Source of the DNA: Amphirosellinia nigrospora
Lineage: Eukaryota > Ascomycota > Sordariomycetes > Xylariales > Xylariaceae
Reading direction: 5' to 3'
Assembly (NCBI GenBank): GCA_004123355.1
Contig: SCHM01000001.1
Coordinates: forward strand, 1,356,001-1,420,000
DNA length: 64,000 bases
Part shown: positions 40,292 through 54,802 of the stretch, one piece after another
Layout: every line of letters begins with the position of its first letter
How positions within the stretch are numbered: the stretch's first letter is position 1
Program-made: the position numbers and the translations under genes
The notes under the pieces: model-generated
Databases searched by the model: none
What the model saw: only the letters and a program-made list of their open reading frames with translations
What the model was told of the DNA's origin: nothing

Positions 40292-42553
40292 ACTTTTTTT
40301 CGAAAAAAAAATAATTTAACCGGGTTAAAATTATAACTACTTTTTAATAAAAAAAAAATCGTTTTAAGTTTTTATTAATATAAATTTTCGTAAAACTTTT
40401 ATACTATTAAATTATTATATTAGTTTTTTTATATATTGTTTAAAGTTTTTTTATTTAATATAATATTTAAATATATATAAATATATTTTATTTATATATT
40501 TTTTTTTCGCGTTATTTTTTTTTTACGCTATAGCTTTATTATTATTTAAATATAGCTTATTAAAAACGTTATTTTATATTATATTTAGTTATACTTATAA
40601 TTATATTAAAAGTTTAGCTAAATTAAAATTCGCGTTATAAATTTTTTAATATTTTATACTATTTTTAAAATTTTTTATAAAATATTATATATTATTAGAA
40701 TTTTATTTTTTTTAATTTATTTAATATTATAGCTTTTAATAATAAAATTAAAACGTTTATATTTTTTTATAATAAATTTTTTTTATTTTAAGTTTTATTA
40801 TTTTTTTTTTAAATTTTTTATTTTTTAACTTAATAATAAATATTTAAATATTTTTATAATCGATTTATATAATATTAATTAAATATTTTTTAAGTTATAA
40901 AAACGTTTAATATAAATATATTTTTATTTTTTTCGTATATTTTAAACTTTTATTATATTATAAAAAAGTTTAGTTTATTTAATAAATAATTTATTTTTTA
41001 AAATTAATTTTTTTTTAAAATTAATATATAATTTTTTACGTTAAAATTAAATTTGTATTAACTTTTATTAGCTTAATTAATTATACGTTTTTAAATATAA
41101 CGTAAGTTTTTTTTAATTAATTTAATAAATTATACTATTTTTTTTATTTTTTTTTATATATTTATTTAAATCGTTTTTTTTTTAATAAATAGTTTTATAG
41201 CTTTTTTTTTATAGTTTGGTTTTTTTAGTTAAAATTAAATAATATTAAAAAGCTTATTTTTATTTTATAAAATATAATTTTATTAAAATATAAAAAATTA
41301 AAACTTATATATAATTTATAATAAATATACGTTTAAACTAATTATTTTAATAATAGTTTATATATAATTTTAATTTTTAATTAATATATTTATTTATTAT
41401 TTTATTTATTTTATAATTTTATAATATTTTATAATAGTTAATATATATTTTATATTTATTAGTTTATATAGTTTATTTATAAAAGCAAAAATAAACTAAA
41501 TTTATAGTTTAAAATTATAGTTATAAATATTTTAAAAATTTAAAAAAATCTTTTATAGTATATTTTAATAATATTTTTATAGTTATTTTTATAATATAAA
41601 ATATAGTTTATATTTATTTGTTTAAATAGTTTATTATAATTAATACGTTATTATATTTATATTTATTTTTAAATATTTATTTAAAATCGATAACGAAATA
41701 ACGTTATATATATTTAAATATTAAAAAAAATATAAATTTATTAAAAATTTTATTTTAAATATTTTAATAAGTTTATATTTTATATAGTTTATTATATAAT
41801 AATTATAATTTTTGTTTAGCTTAAGCTATTAATAATATTAATAATAAATTTATATTTATTTTTATTAAAATATATAATAAATATTTTATAGTATATTTTT
41901 TAATAAAATTTATTTTTAAATATAAAAAATTAAAAATAATTAAACGTTTATAAAATATAATTAATTTATTTTTAATTTTTATAAGTTTTTAGCTTATTAT
42001 TTTTTATTTGTTAATAATAAATTTTTATTTATGTTTTTATAGTTTTTTTAAAAATTTATTTAATTAATTATAGTTTATAAAAACGTTTAGTTTATTATAT
42101 ATTTTAATAAAACTTATTTAATATAATTTTATTTATATAAAAATTAATTATATTATATTATTTATTAGCTAAAATATTATAAAATAATATTATATTTTTT
42201 TTTAGCTTTTATATTATTAGGTTTTTTTATTTTATAATAAAACGTTAGCTAATATATTATTTTTATTAAAATAATATAATATTAAAAAATTATATTTTAA
42301 AAAAAACTTAACTTATTTAGTTTATTTTAAATTAAAATATTATTTTTCGCTAAAAATTTTAAAGCTTAATTATTAATAAATATTAAAAAAGCTTATTATA
42401 GCTATTAATTAATTTAAGTTTTTATTTTTTAAAATATAATATAATTATTAATAATTTTTATTATAAATATTATAATTTAATTTAATATTATAAAATATTT
42501 TTAAAAAATACGTTATAAAATATTAAGTTTTATATAATATATAATAATATATT
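40292..42553 (-). other. Internal segment of element D, left part
   Basis: The segment is 2.3 kb of T-rich, AT-saturated sequence before the B2 insertion. No gene content remains. Confidence 0.55.
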
Positions 42554-42558
42554 AAAAC

Positions 42559-42844
42559 TGTTAAGTAGCTAAAGGGTACGATATTATACGTAATAATAAA
42601 ATAAAATAAATATTAATATATATCGATCTATTTTTTTAACTATTTGTACGAAAGCTAGGCTTTTGTGCGGAGAATTTTTTTATACGAAAAGAATTTTGCT
42701 ATAGCATACTATATAACCGAATTAAATAAATATACTAGCTTAATTTTATTGTACGAATAGCTAATGCTACAATTAATAATTAGTTATTATGTAGTTAATA
42801 TTAATATGTTAATTTTATACGTAAATAATACTATAATTGTAATA
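42559..42844 (-). repeat. Left LTR of B2
   Basis: It starts TGTTAAGTAGCTAAAGGG and ends TAATA, followed by the pyrimidine tract shared with B1. Confidence 0.9.
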
Positions 42845-43184
42845 TTAGTTTTTTTTTTTTTAGCTATAGCGTGTTTTCGTACGATTGTTTTTTTAATATA
42901 AAAAATCTAAGCGTAAAGAAAATATAATATATTGTATAGTAAATATATAAATAAAAAAACGCTTAATAGTATGTTAAATTGCTATTTTTTTAAAGTGCCC
43001 GGTGCTATATAATTATACGTAAAAAAAAGGTTAATAAATATAAATAAAAAGCTAATTTATATATAACTATTATATATAATTTTTTTGTTTAATTTATTTA
43101 AATATTTTAAAGGATTAAATAATACGTTGCTTTTATATTTTTGCTATTATATATAGGTTAAGTCGTTTTTATATTGCTTTTCTG

Positions 43185-43209
43185 TTTTTTTTTTTTTTTT
43201 TTTTTTTTT
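43185..43209. repeat. Poly-T tract inside B2 (25 T)
   Basis: Counterpart of the 28-T run in B1, again followed by ACGCGCG and a TA microsatellite. Confidence 0.85.
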
Positions 43210-46200
43210 ACGCGCGTATATTTATATTTATATATATATATATATATATACGTATATATATACTTCGTACGTATATTCTAACTAATTTCGTAAATTTATA
43301 TAATATTAAATCTAATAATTATTATATAATAGGCGTAATATTAATAATAATATTAATAAATATTAATAATACTAGTAATATTAATAGCAATATTATTATT
43401 ATTATTACTATTATTATTAGCAATAGCTGCCGTAGAACTTATTAACCTTGTTAGGGTCCTTTGCTTACGCTTTATATTTCTTATTTTTAACGGTATTACG
43501 TAGTTTTAAAACTTCGTATATTTAGAAAATAGCGGTACTATAGAATTTATAGCTTTTTTACTAGGAATCGGGCTTATAAAGCTTTTATACTAGCGTTATA
43601 TATAAACGTACGTATATTTTTATTTGTTTATTTTATACGAATAATTTTTAATATATATTTTAGCTAATTTGTTTTATCGTATAATAAGATAAAAAAAATA
43701 TAATTATTTTTATTTTTTTATACGATATTATTTTCTAGGTATTATTAATTATTATTTTGCCGATATATAGGCGAAATTTATACGTTAAAAAAAATATTTT
43801 TATACGATTTTTGTTTAAAGTTGCAGCTAAATTATTATTTTATATTAAAACAGTCCGTATAGCGTTATGTTAATTATTAAAGTATTCCGTTTAATTAATA
43901 TTATACGGTACTAAGTTTTTAGGGCGGCGCTTATAGCGCTTATATATAGCGATTATATAATGTTTATTATCTTACTATATATAATTTAGGTTTAAGGGGG
44001 AAGGGGGGGATAAGGGATTAATTATACGCGTTATTTTTCGGGGTATAAATTTTAATCGTTATTTTTACTATAATTTTTTAATTTTTTTACTATTTATATA
44101 TAATGTTTATTTTTTAAATATTTATATATAATATATTGCTTTTATATATATTTAGCCGTTATTTATTATATAAATATATTTTTTACGGTTTTTTAATAAA
44201 TATTTCGATTTATATAAGCAGCTTATTTATAAAAACTAGAGTTTTTAGTGCTTAGTTTAGCGTACGTTTAATAAATATATCGGCTAAATTATTTTTATTA
44301 TTAATTTATTATATTTTAAAGATTTTTTTTTTTTATACGACTTTTAAAAAATATAATTATATTATTAATTTTTTTTTTAGGTTATTTTTAATTTAATTAA
44401 ACAATTATATAACGATTTAAAATTTAAGCATAAAATAGTAAGTATTAAAATAAGTTAAATGTTTTTATATTTTTTAAAATATTATATAAAGTAATAATAT
44501 TTATTAAAACTATTAATTATATTATATAATTCGCTAGCTAGAATATTTTATATAATTTTTTTATATTTGTTCGAATTTTAATATATAATATTATTTTTAA
44601 TTTTAAAGTTTAAGTTTATTATATTTTTTATATAAGTTTTAATTATAATATAATAATAAATCTAAGTTATAAAATTATATTTATATTATTTGCAAATAAT
44701 CTATTTATAAAAATAAAAAGTTTTATATAATAAAAATCGAAAAGAATAAACGTAAGCTTTTTTAATAGGTTATTTTTTTATTATTTAATTTATTTGTTTA
44801 ATATTTTAATATTATATAATTATAGTTTAATAATTTAAGCTATAATAATAAAATCGTACGTAGTTTTAAATTAATATACTATTAATATATATTTTTTAGC
44901 TTATTAAAAAATATAAGTTTAAACGAATTTTTTTATATAAAAGTTAATTTTAGCTAAATTTTTGCTTAGTTTTTTTAAGTTATTATAATATTTTATTTAT
45001 ATAAAAAAATTTTTTGCTATTAAATTCGAATAAATATTTAAAAAATAAAGTTTTTTAAGCTTTACGCGAAATTTTATTTGTTTAAGTTTTTTTTTTTCGT
45101 ATAACGAAAAATTTAATATAATAAAGCTTATATATTATTTATTTATATTTTAGTTATTTTAAAATATTTAGATTATTATATGTAATTAATAAATATAAAT
45201 TATATATAAATATTTATATTTTAAGTTTTTTTAGTAATATAGTAATATATTTTAAACTAATATAGTTTAAATTTAGCTAGGCTATATAAAAGTTATATAA
45301 TATATAAAATAGTTTTTAGAAAGTATTTTTTTTTAGCTTTAAAAGTAAACAAGTATAAATATTGCGTAATAGTTTATTTTTTAATTAAACGTAAGCTTAA
45401 ATAATATTTTTAAGCTTATATAAACTTTAAAGTTTTATATAAAAATAAAGCTAAATATTAAAATTAACCGTTAGTTTATCCGTTAAATCGTTAGTAATTA
45501 AGTTAAAATTATATTTTTTTTAATATTATTATTTTTTATACGATAAGTTTAAACTTTTATATAATTTATAGTTTTTTTTTAATTTTTTATATAAAATAAA
45601 ATTTAAAAATATATTTTTTTTTATAAATATTTAGGTATATATAATAAATTTAAAACGTTTTATATAATAAATTTATTAATTTTTATTATATTCGATTTTT
45701 TAAATAGTTTATTAAAAGTTATAATAATTTTATTTATATATAGTTTAGTTGTTAATTTAAAACTTGTTTTTTTTTTTATTAAAAAAATCTATAGTATTTA
45801 AATATTATACGATAAGTATATTTAAGCGTTATATAATAATAGGGCTAAGTTTTTTTTTTTTAGCTAATTATGTTTTTTTAATAATTATTAGTTATATAAA
45901 TTATATATTATTTTAGTTTAAATTATTTGCTTAAATATTTTTATATAGTAGTATAGCTTAACTTATATATATTAAAAGTATATTAGTTTATTAATCGAAG
46001 CTATAATTATATTTAATTTTTAATTGTTTTAATTTCGTATAGTTTTTTTTATTTTATTTTTTTTTTATATTAAAATTTTGTTTCGAAAAAGAAATATAAA
46101 TATATTATATAAAATAGTTTATTTATTTATTAATCGTACGATTAATTTTAATTTTATACGGTTTTTATATAGTATTTTTATTACTTTTTAAATAGCTACC

Positions 46201-49200
46201 GCTTTTATATAATAAAAAAAAAATAAAAAGATTTTTTATTAATATAAAAAAGCTTTAAAAATAAAAAAATTAGTATAAATTATTAAGTTTAATAGTATTA
46301 TTTAATGTTTTTATTATTATTTATAAAATTAATTTATTATTTATATATATATCGATTTTTTTCCGAAAAATATTATATATATTTAAATAGCTTATATGCT
46401 CGTTTTATTTTATTTATTGCTTAATATGCTTTAATAAGCATTTTATAGTATTATATACTAGTTATTTTTATATATTTTTAAATTTATCTAATAAAAATTT
46501 ATTTTAAAGTTATATATATATTATTAAAAAGTTTTTAATAAATATTAATTTAATATTTATATAATATTTTTATATATTTTATATAAATATTAATTTTAAA
46601 AAAATTGCCGTTTAAAACGATATAATAAATTAATAATATATAATATATTTTAGTTGCTTATTTATATAATATTTATAATTATTTCGTAGTTAAATTTATA
46701 ATTATTTTTAATTATAAATTTAAATTATTATAAAGCTTTATTATATATTAATAATAATAATAAAATTTTTAGATTTTTTTTAGAATAAATTGTTCGATTT
46801 TATATTTTACGCGCGATAATATTTATATATATTTTTTTATACAAAAATATTTAAATTTTTTATATAAATAGTATAGTTTAATTTTTATAAAATAGCTAGT
46901 TACTTTATATAAGCTAATATTAAAAAATAAGTAGTTTTATTTACGTATATATAAGAATATTATTTTGTTTTTTATATAATAATATTTTTATATTATTAAA
47001 GTATACTTTTAAAATATTATATTTTTAAAAAAATAAAAATAAAATAAAAATATTTAAAATATAAAATATTATATAGCTAATCTAGTTATTAATTTTTATT
47101 ATATTAACCGAAATTATTATATAGTTTTATTAAAGCTTATTTTAGTTATTTTAAAAGTTTAAATAATTTTAGTTTTTAAGTTTTTTTATACGTAAGTTTT
47201 TGCTTATAGTTTTTTATAGTAAAAAATTTCGAAGCTTTTATATTTTAAATAATATTTTAATATTTCGTATAATATTAATTATTAAATATAAATAAATTAA
47301 ATAGTTAATTTATAATTATTAACTAAATTTTTTTTTATTATATAATATATAAATATATTATTTATAATATATTATATAATATTTTTATTTTATATATTTA
47401 AATTTTTTTTTTTTTTTATTATATATATTTAAATAGCTTTTATATTTAGTTAAATAAGTTGAAAATTTTTCGGGGTTAGTTTATTTTAAATATTATTTCG
47501 TATATATTAAAATATTAGTTTTTCGTGCGAAACTTTTTTAAAAAATATAATTAGTTAACTAATATTTTTTTTTTAATAAATAAAACATTTTTTATTTATA
47601 TATAAAGTTTTTTAAAAAATAGTTATTTATATAATTTTAGTTAATATATTATTTTAAAGATTTTTAAAATATTATATAATATTTTTATATTATATAAAAT
47701 AATAGTTAATTTAGTTATATTATCGATTTATATAGTATAAATTTTTTATTTTTTATATAAAATGCTAAATTGTTAGGTTTTTTTTAACCTAGAAATATAA
47801 ATAAAAGTTTAAAAAAAATCTTTTATATATAAGCTTTTAAAAAATAAATATTGTTTTAAATTCTAAGATATTTTTATATATATATAATAGTTATATTTAA
47901 ATAATTTCTTTTAAATATTTATTCCGAATATTTTTTAAGCTTTAAATAATTTATTAATTATAACTTTTAATATTTTATATAAAAATAGGTTTTTTTTTAT
48001 TTATATATTTATACGAAAATAATATTAGTTTAATTTTAATATTAGTTATAGTTTATAATTATATTAAAATATAAGTTTATAATATTATATATTTTTTATA
48101 TATAATTAAAGCTAATATAATATATATAATTTTTTATATAATTAGTTAATATTATAAAAATATAATATAAAATTAATCTTTTATAATTTTAAGCTTATAA
48201 TAATAATTAAATATATTATATTTTGTTATAAAGTAAATTATATAGCTTTTTAAAATAGTTTTTTTTTTTTTACTAAGTTTTTTAAAAAAATTTAATATTT
48301 TGCGAATAAAATAGCTTTATTTTAAATATTATATAAAAAAGATTTAAATCTTAAATAAAAATATTTTATATTTAGTATATATAATAAATAAATTATTTTA
48401 AAGTTTAAAAAAATTTTAAAAAACTAAATATTTTATATATATTAAAAATATAATATATTTTTTGTTTATATAAAAATAAATTATTAACTAAAATAAATAA
48501 TAAATAATATTTAATAGTTATAAAAAGTTCTTAGAACTTTGCTTTTAATATTTTATTTTTATATAATATTTTATTATTTAAAGTTAAAAAGCTAGCTTTT
48601 AGTTACGTATATAAATTATTTTATAGTTGTTTTTTTGTTTATTTTTTTTTTTTTTTTTGTTTATTTTTATTTAAAAAAAAAAGATTATAAAGTTACTTTA
48701 TTATATAAAAAATTTTACTAACTTTTAAAGTTATTAATTTAGCGTAAAAAATATAAATATTATCTAAAACAATTATATAAAATTTAAAATTTATATACTA
48801 AAGTATATTTATTTTTTATAAGTTATATAATATAGTTTTTTTTTAATTATTTTATAAATTTTAATTTAAAACGTTTTTTATATAAAAAACGTTATAAATT
48901 TTTTAATAATTTAAATATTAATCTTATTAAATATTTCGGGTTTTATTGTTTCGAAGTTTTTTGCTAATATTTTTTAAAAATTTTTTAAATTATATAAAAT
49001 ATAATTATATTTTTATATAAATACGCTATTTAATATTAATTTATTTTATAATAATTATTTTAAAATTTTATAAAATATTTTTTATATATAAAAATTAATA
49101 GTTTTTTAATAAAACTTAAAAATATACCGGTTTTTTAAGCGATTTTTCGGTTAACTATTAATAAAATATTAGCTAAAAAAATAAAAAATTATTTTAACTA

Positions 49201-49543
49201 TTTTTTAAAAATATTATTTTTATACGTTTATTTATATTAGCTATTATACGATTAGTTATTATTTTTATTATATTTAAAAATATTATAAACAAAAAATTAT
49301 TAAATTATATTACGAATTTTTATAGTTTATATAATAATAATTAAAAATAATATAATTACGCGCTATTAATTAAACTTCCGTACGAAAATATAATATTAAA
49401 TATATTAAAATAATTAATTTTTTTTTTTATTAATATAATACTAAAAAAACTAAAATATAATAAAAAACGTAGCTTATATAACTAAATTTAAATTTTATTT
49501 TTATTTTTATTAATTATATTTTTTAGTTAAAAATATTAATTAA

Positions 49544-49824
49544 TATTAAATAGCTAAAAAATAATATTATATATAATAATAAATAAAATAAATATTAATA
49601 TATATTAATTTATTTTTTTTAACTATTTATATAAAGCTAGGCTTTTATATAGAGAATTTTTTATACGAAAAAAATTTTGCTACAGCATATATATAACTAA
49701 ATCGGGCGGATATATTAGCCCGATTTTATTATATAAACAACTAATACTATAATTAATAATTAGCTATCGTACGTAATTAACACCGATATATTAACTCCGT
49801 ATATAATAATACTACAATATAATA
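49544..49824 (-). repeat. Right LTR of B2
   Basis: It begins TATTAAATAGCT and ends TAATA just before the AAAAC duplication. It keeps blocks such as TCGGGCGGATATATTAGCCC that are partly mutated in the other copies. Confidence 0.9.
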
Positions 49825-49829
49825 AAAAC

Positions 49830-52800
49830 TAATATTATTAAAAAATCGGTTTTAATTTTTATTATAAATTATAATTGAAATTTTTAATAAAAAAAACGTA
49901 TTAAAGCTTTTTTAAATTAATAAAATAACTTTTTATATTTTTTAGTTTATATAAAAATACGTTTTTTATATTAATTAGTTTAAAAGCATAATAATAAAAC
50001 TTTAAATATTAATAAAGTTTTAATAAAAGTATAAAATTTTAAAAAAATTATACGTTTTAACTAATATAAAAAATTTTTTATTTTAATATAATATTAATTT
50101 TAATAAAATTACTTAAATTTTTTTAATAAATTAATAATATAAAAACTTAGTTTTTATAATATAAAATTTAGATTTTTTTAAATTAATTTATAATCCGGTT
50201 TAAATTAATCGTTTTAATATATAATATATATAAATAATATATTTTTTTATTATTTTTAAATAAATAATATATTAATATAAATATATAAAAATCGTTTAAA
50301 AAATTAAATAATATATTATTAATTATATTAAAATATTAAAAATTTATTAAAAAACTAAATAATAATATTAATAATTAATATATATATTTTATATAAAATA
50401 TTATATAATTTTTATTTTTAAATAGTATATAAATATAATTAAATATTTATTATATATTAAATTAAGTAAAATTTTCGTTTTATTAATATAAGCTAAAATT
50501 TTTTTAATAAAAAAAATAAATATTAATTTTTTTTTATAATTTTATTTAATTTATAATAATTTATATAAAAATAAAGCTTATTATTTATTTTTTTTATAAA
50601 TAAATAAATATATTATATAAATATTATTAAATTTAATAAAACTTTTATATAAATTTTTAACTAAAAATTTTTATATAGTTTTTAATTTATTAAATAATAT
50701 TTATATAAAAAGTTATAGCTTAAATTAGTTTAAATTTACTTTTAAAAACTTTATTTTATAGTTTATTTATAAATAATATAATAAAATATATTAAAATTAA
50801 TTCGGCTAAAAACGCGTATTAAATTTTAATATTTTTTAAGTATTTTTTTTATGCTTTTTATTTTAATTTTTATTTTTTTTTTCTAAAAATCGTTTTTATT
50901 TTTTAATTTTTAATTATTTTATTAATTTATTAATACTAATAATATAAACGTTTTTATTTATTTTTTTTTTTTATTATATTAAAAATAATTATATTTAAGC
51001 TAAATATTTTAATTATTATTTTTATATTAATTAATATTATTTTATTTTATATAATAAAAACTTTTTTAATTAAACTTTTAAATAAAAATTAAAATTATAT
51101 TTTTTATAAAAAATATAGCTTATATTTTTTAAAAATAAATTCTAGCAAAAATTAATTAAATATTATTATTTTATTTTATTAAAGTTTTTTTATACTAAAT
51201 TATTATATTTTAAAATAAATATTTTTAGTTTTTCGTTTTTTAAATATTATTTTGTTATTTTTTATTATTATTAATATTATATTTTTCGATTTTAAAATTA
51301 TAGTTTTATTAATTAATATTAAATTAATAAGCTAAATATTATAATTATATATTTATTTATTATTATTAAATAATATTTTATTTATAATTAAAAAATAATT
51401 AAAATAAAAATATTAAATAGTTTTATTAATAATTTAATAAAATATAATATTTAAATTATAATTTATTTAAAATAATATTATAAATTAAATTAATAATAGT
51501 TATAAATTTATTTTTAAAAAATTTTTTATATATTTTAATAATAATAAAAAACTTAATTAATATTTTTTTTATTTTTATTATTATATTTTATAATTTTTTA
51601 ATAAAAAAATCTATATAATAATAAAATTAAATAGTTTAATAATTTTTTAATAAATTATTAGTTTATGTTTATATATATATTTATTTTTATATTTTTAAAA
51701 AATTATTTATAATTAAAAAAAGTTTATTATTATATAAAATATAAATATATAATAAAGGTTTTTTATTTAAGTATTTTTTATTAGATTTATTTTATAATTA
51801 ATAATATTTTTTAAAATATTTTTTTTAAAAAAAAGCTATTTTTTTTAAAATTATTTTTTTTTTTTATATTTATTAAAAGTTTATTTTTTTATATATTAAC
51901 TAGCTTAATATTTAATATATTATATAGCTAAAATAATAATAATTTAAGCTTTTTTATTTATTAAAGTTTAATTTTTTAAAAAATATTTTTTCGAAATAAT
52001 TTTTATTAATAATAATTAAAATATTTATTATTAAAAATTAAATTATATTTTATTAATATTAAGTTTAAATAATTAAATAGAATTATTATTATTATTATTA
52101 TTTAATTTTAAAATAAAATAAAAATTATTCGAATAAAAAAAAAAAAAAAAAAATAAAAGTTATAATAAATTTTTATATTTTTTTTTTATAAATTTTATTT
52201 TATTTATAATTAGTTATTATTAAATAATAAACTATTTAAAAATAATATTTTATATAAATATTAAAATTAATATTTTTTTTAAATATTTTAATATAGCTTT
52301 AATTATTAATTAAAAAAATAGTTTATTTTTAAACTTTTTTTTTTATTTAGTTTTATTAAGTTTAATTTTATTAATTAAACGGATAAAAATAGTTTAAAAT
52401 TTTAAAAATTTAATTAATATATATTAATTAAAACTAAAAAATTAAAAATTAATTTTAGTTTTTTTATTATAATTAACGTTAATATAAATTTTTTTAAAAT
52501 ATTTTAAAATAGCTTTTAAATTAATAAATATATTAAAATAATCGGATAAAAAATAAAAAAAAAAATTATTAGCTATATAACTTTTAATATAAGTTTTAAT
52601 ATTAGCTATTTTAGTTATATTATTATAAAACTAATTAATATTAAATTTAAAGCGATTTTATATAGTTCGAATTTATATTTTAAACTTAAGTTTATTTTTA
52701 GTTATATTATTATAAAAAATAAATATTAATATTTTAATTATATATTAGTTATTTTTTTTATTATTTAATAAAATAAAAATTATTTTATAATAATTTAATA

Positions 52801-53682
52801 AATTAATTATTTATTAGTTTAAAATATTTAAATTATTTTAAGCGTAATTATATTATTTAGTTATTTTTTATAGTTTATTTAATAATTAATTAATAGTTTA
52901 TTAATTAGTTTATTATTAGCTAAAATTATTTTTAATTATAAGTTAAAAAATATTAATAATATATATTAATATAATATATATTTATTAAAAAATAATAATT
53001 TTATTTTATTTTTTTATTTAATTAAGTAAAACTTTATTTTATTTATTTAATTTTTTAGCAAATATATATAAATTAATAATAAAATAATAATAAATTATTA
53101 AAAAAATATATATTTTATTTTTTAAAAAATAATAATAAATTTTTATATATATTATATATTAGTTTAATTTATTTTAATTAAAATTAAACTAGATTATTTT
53201 ATTATAATATATTATTAGTTTAAAATAAAAGCTAAATTTAACGTTTTTTATTTATAGTTTTATATAATTATTAGCTAAATATTAAATTATTTAATTAAAA
53301 TTAATAATATTTATATTAAATTTTTATTTTTTAAATATATAATTATTAATAATATTATAAAACTATTATATTAAATTAATTAAAAATAATTAGTTTTTAT
53401 AGCTTATTATTATAATTTTTGCGTAGTTTAAAAAGCTAAAATAAATATATTTTTTATTATTTATTAAAATTTCGTTATAAAAAGTTTATTATTTCGAACA
53501 TTTAAAACAAACAAATCTAAAATATTAATAAAAGCTTTAATATATATAGCTATACGCGTTTATTATTTTAATTCTTTTTAAAAAATATTTTAATATTTTT
53601 AAATTAAATTAATCGTTTAATTTAGTTAAAAAATATTATAAAAATAATCTTAATATTATAATATTATAAATAATTTATAAAT
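49830..53682 (-). other. Internal segment of element D, right part
   Basis: The segment is 3.9 kb of AT-saturated sequence after B2, up to the right LTR of D. No coding content can be read. Confidence 0.55.
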
Positions 53683-53973
53683 AATTACGCTTTATATATT
53701 TAAAAAAATAAAGCTTTAAATATATATATATTATATATAAATTTATAATAAAAAATAAAAAAAAAAAAGTCTAAATTTATATATAAATAACTGTTTAAAT
53801 ACTTATATAAAATAGCTATATTTACTACTAATGCCTGCTTTTATTTATTGCAACTATATTTATTACGAATAACAATCACGCATTTATTGCAAATAAAGAT
53901 TACTACAAGTAAAAATTACAGGTGTTATGGCTAGTAATGGGGCATAGCCATTAAAGCTTATAGATTTATAACT
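53683..53973 (-). repeat. Right LTR of element D (291 bp)
   Basis: Partner of 40001-40291. Its right third (about 53860-53965) keeps more G and C than the left copy, for example GTTATGGCTAGTAATGGGGC, and gives the better view of the ancestral LTR. Confidence 0.82.
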
Positions 53974-53978
53974 TTAAT

Positions 53979-54485
53979 AAATTATTTATTTTAAAAAAAA
54001 ATAATTGTTTTTTTATAAAACTTTTTATTTATTTAGTTAAATATTTCGGAAATTATTATATTATATAAAAACATAAGTTTAATATATAATTTAAATTATT
54101 TTTTATTAATAATATATTTTTCATTAAAAAGTTTTTTATTTTATTTTTAGTATTAAAATATTTTTTTTTTTTTTTTAATAATTTATCCGGAATAAGTTTA
54201 TAAGCGTTATAAGCTTTTAATAAATTATTATATTAAAATATTATTTATAATAGTTTTTTTAATTTTTAGTTTTATAAAAATTTAATTTTTATAACGTTTA
54301 TATTAATTTTAAATATTTAATAATATTAACGTTTATTATATTAAAGTTATTTATAATAGCTATAATTAAATTATTGTTTTTTTATTTAATAAATATATTA
54401 ATAATATATAAATTAAATAATAAAAAAATTACTATAGATTTAAAATAATTAATAGTTATAAAAAATTTAACTTTAATAATTATAA
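53979..54485 (-). other. Internal segment of element G
   Basis: About 0.5 kb of RIP-degraded DNA between nested elements D and E, assigned to G by position. Confidence 0.5.
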
Positions 54486-54490
54486 ATTTT

Positions 54491-54802
54491 TGTGGAAATG
54501 GTGTTAATACTAGGGTAATACTAGGTTGGTTGGCTTAATTATTATATTTATGCTATTATATATTTTTTATCTTCTAGTTATAAACTAAGTAAGCTATTCT
54601 TTTATTAAATATTAGAGAATTTGCCTAAGCAGCTATAGCAGCCTAATATTCTTTTTATCCGCGTAAAAAGGGCTTTTTTTACGTATATTATGTAATATTT
54701 AGCGTATATAAAACTATGTACTATTATGCTATATAGCTACTTAAGCACTAGTAATTATATAATTTATTACTAGGCTAATTAAATATTAGATTTATATTAA
54801 TA
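54491..54802 (-). repeat. Left LTR of element E (312 bp)
   Basis: Its first 40 bases are well preserved (TGTGGAAATGGTGTTAATAC against TATAAAAATAATATTAATAC in the right copy, G-to-A only). The rest is more mutated than the right copy. Confidence 0.9.

Larger units (their letters stand above)
42559..49824 (-). mobile_element. Element B2: 7.3-kb LTR retrotransposon nested in D, second copy of B
   Basis: LTRs of 286 bp (42559-42844) and 281 bp (49544-49824) with a perfect target duplication AAAAC (42554-42558 and 49825-49829). The order of landmarks matches B1 throughout, and it lies in the same orientation. B2 keeps G runs that are A in B1 (for example GGGGGAAGGGGGG near 43996 against an A-rich tract near 27000), so it has been through less RIP and is probably the younger copy. 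All frames remain closed. Confidence 0.9.
40001..53973 (-). mobile_element. Element D: LTR retrotransposon nested in G, interrupted by B2
   Basis: Two 291-bp LTRs (40001-40291 and 53683-53973) and a target duplication TTAAT (39996-40000 and 53974-53978). Removing B2 leaves about 6.7 kb. The termini read AGTTA...TAACT in place of the usual TG...CA, so the exact ends carry an uncertainty of one or two bases. The T-rich + strand next to the left LTR and a purine tract on the minus strand there (CGAAAAAAAAGT) suggest minus sense. No reading frame survives. Confidence 0.78.
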
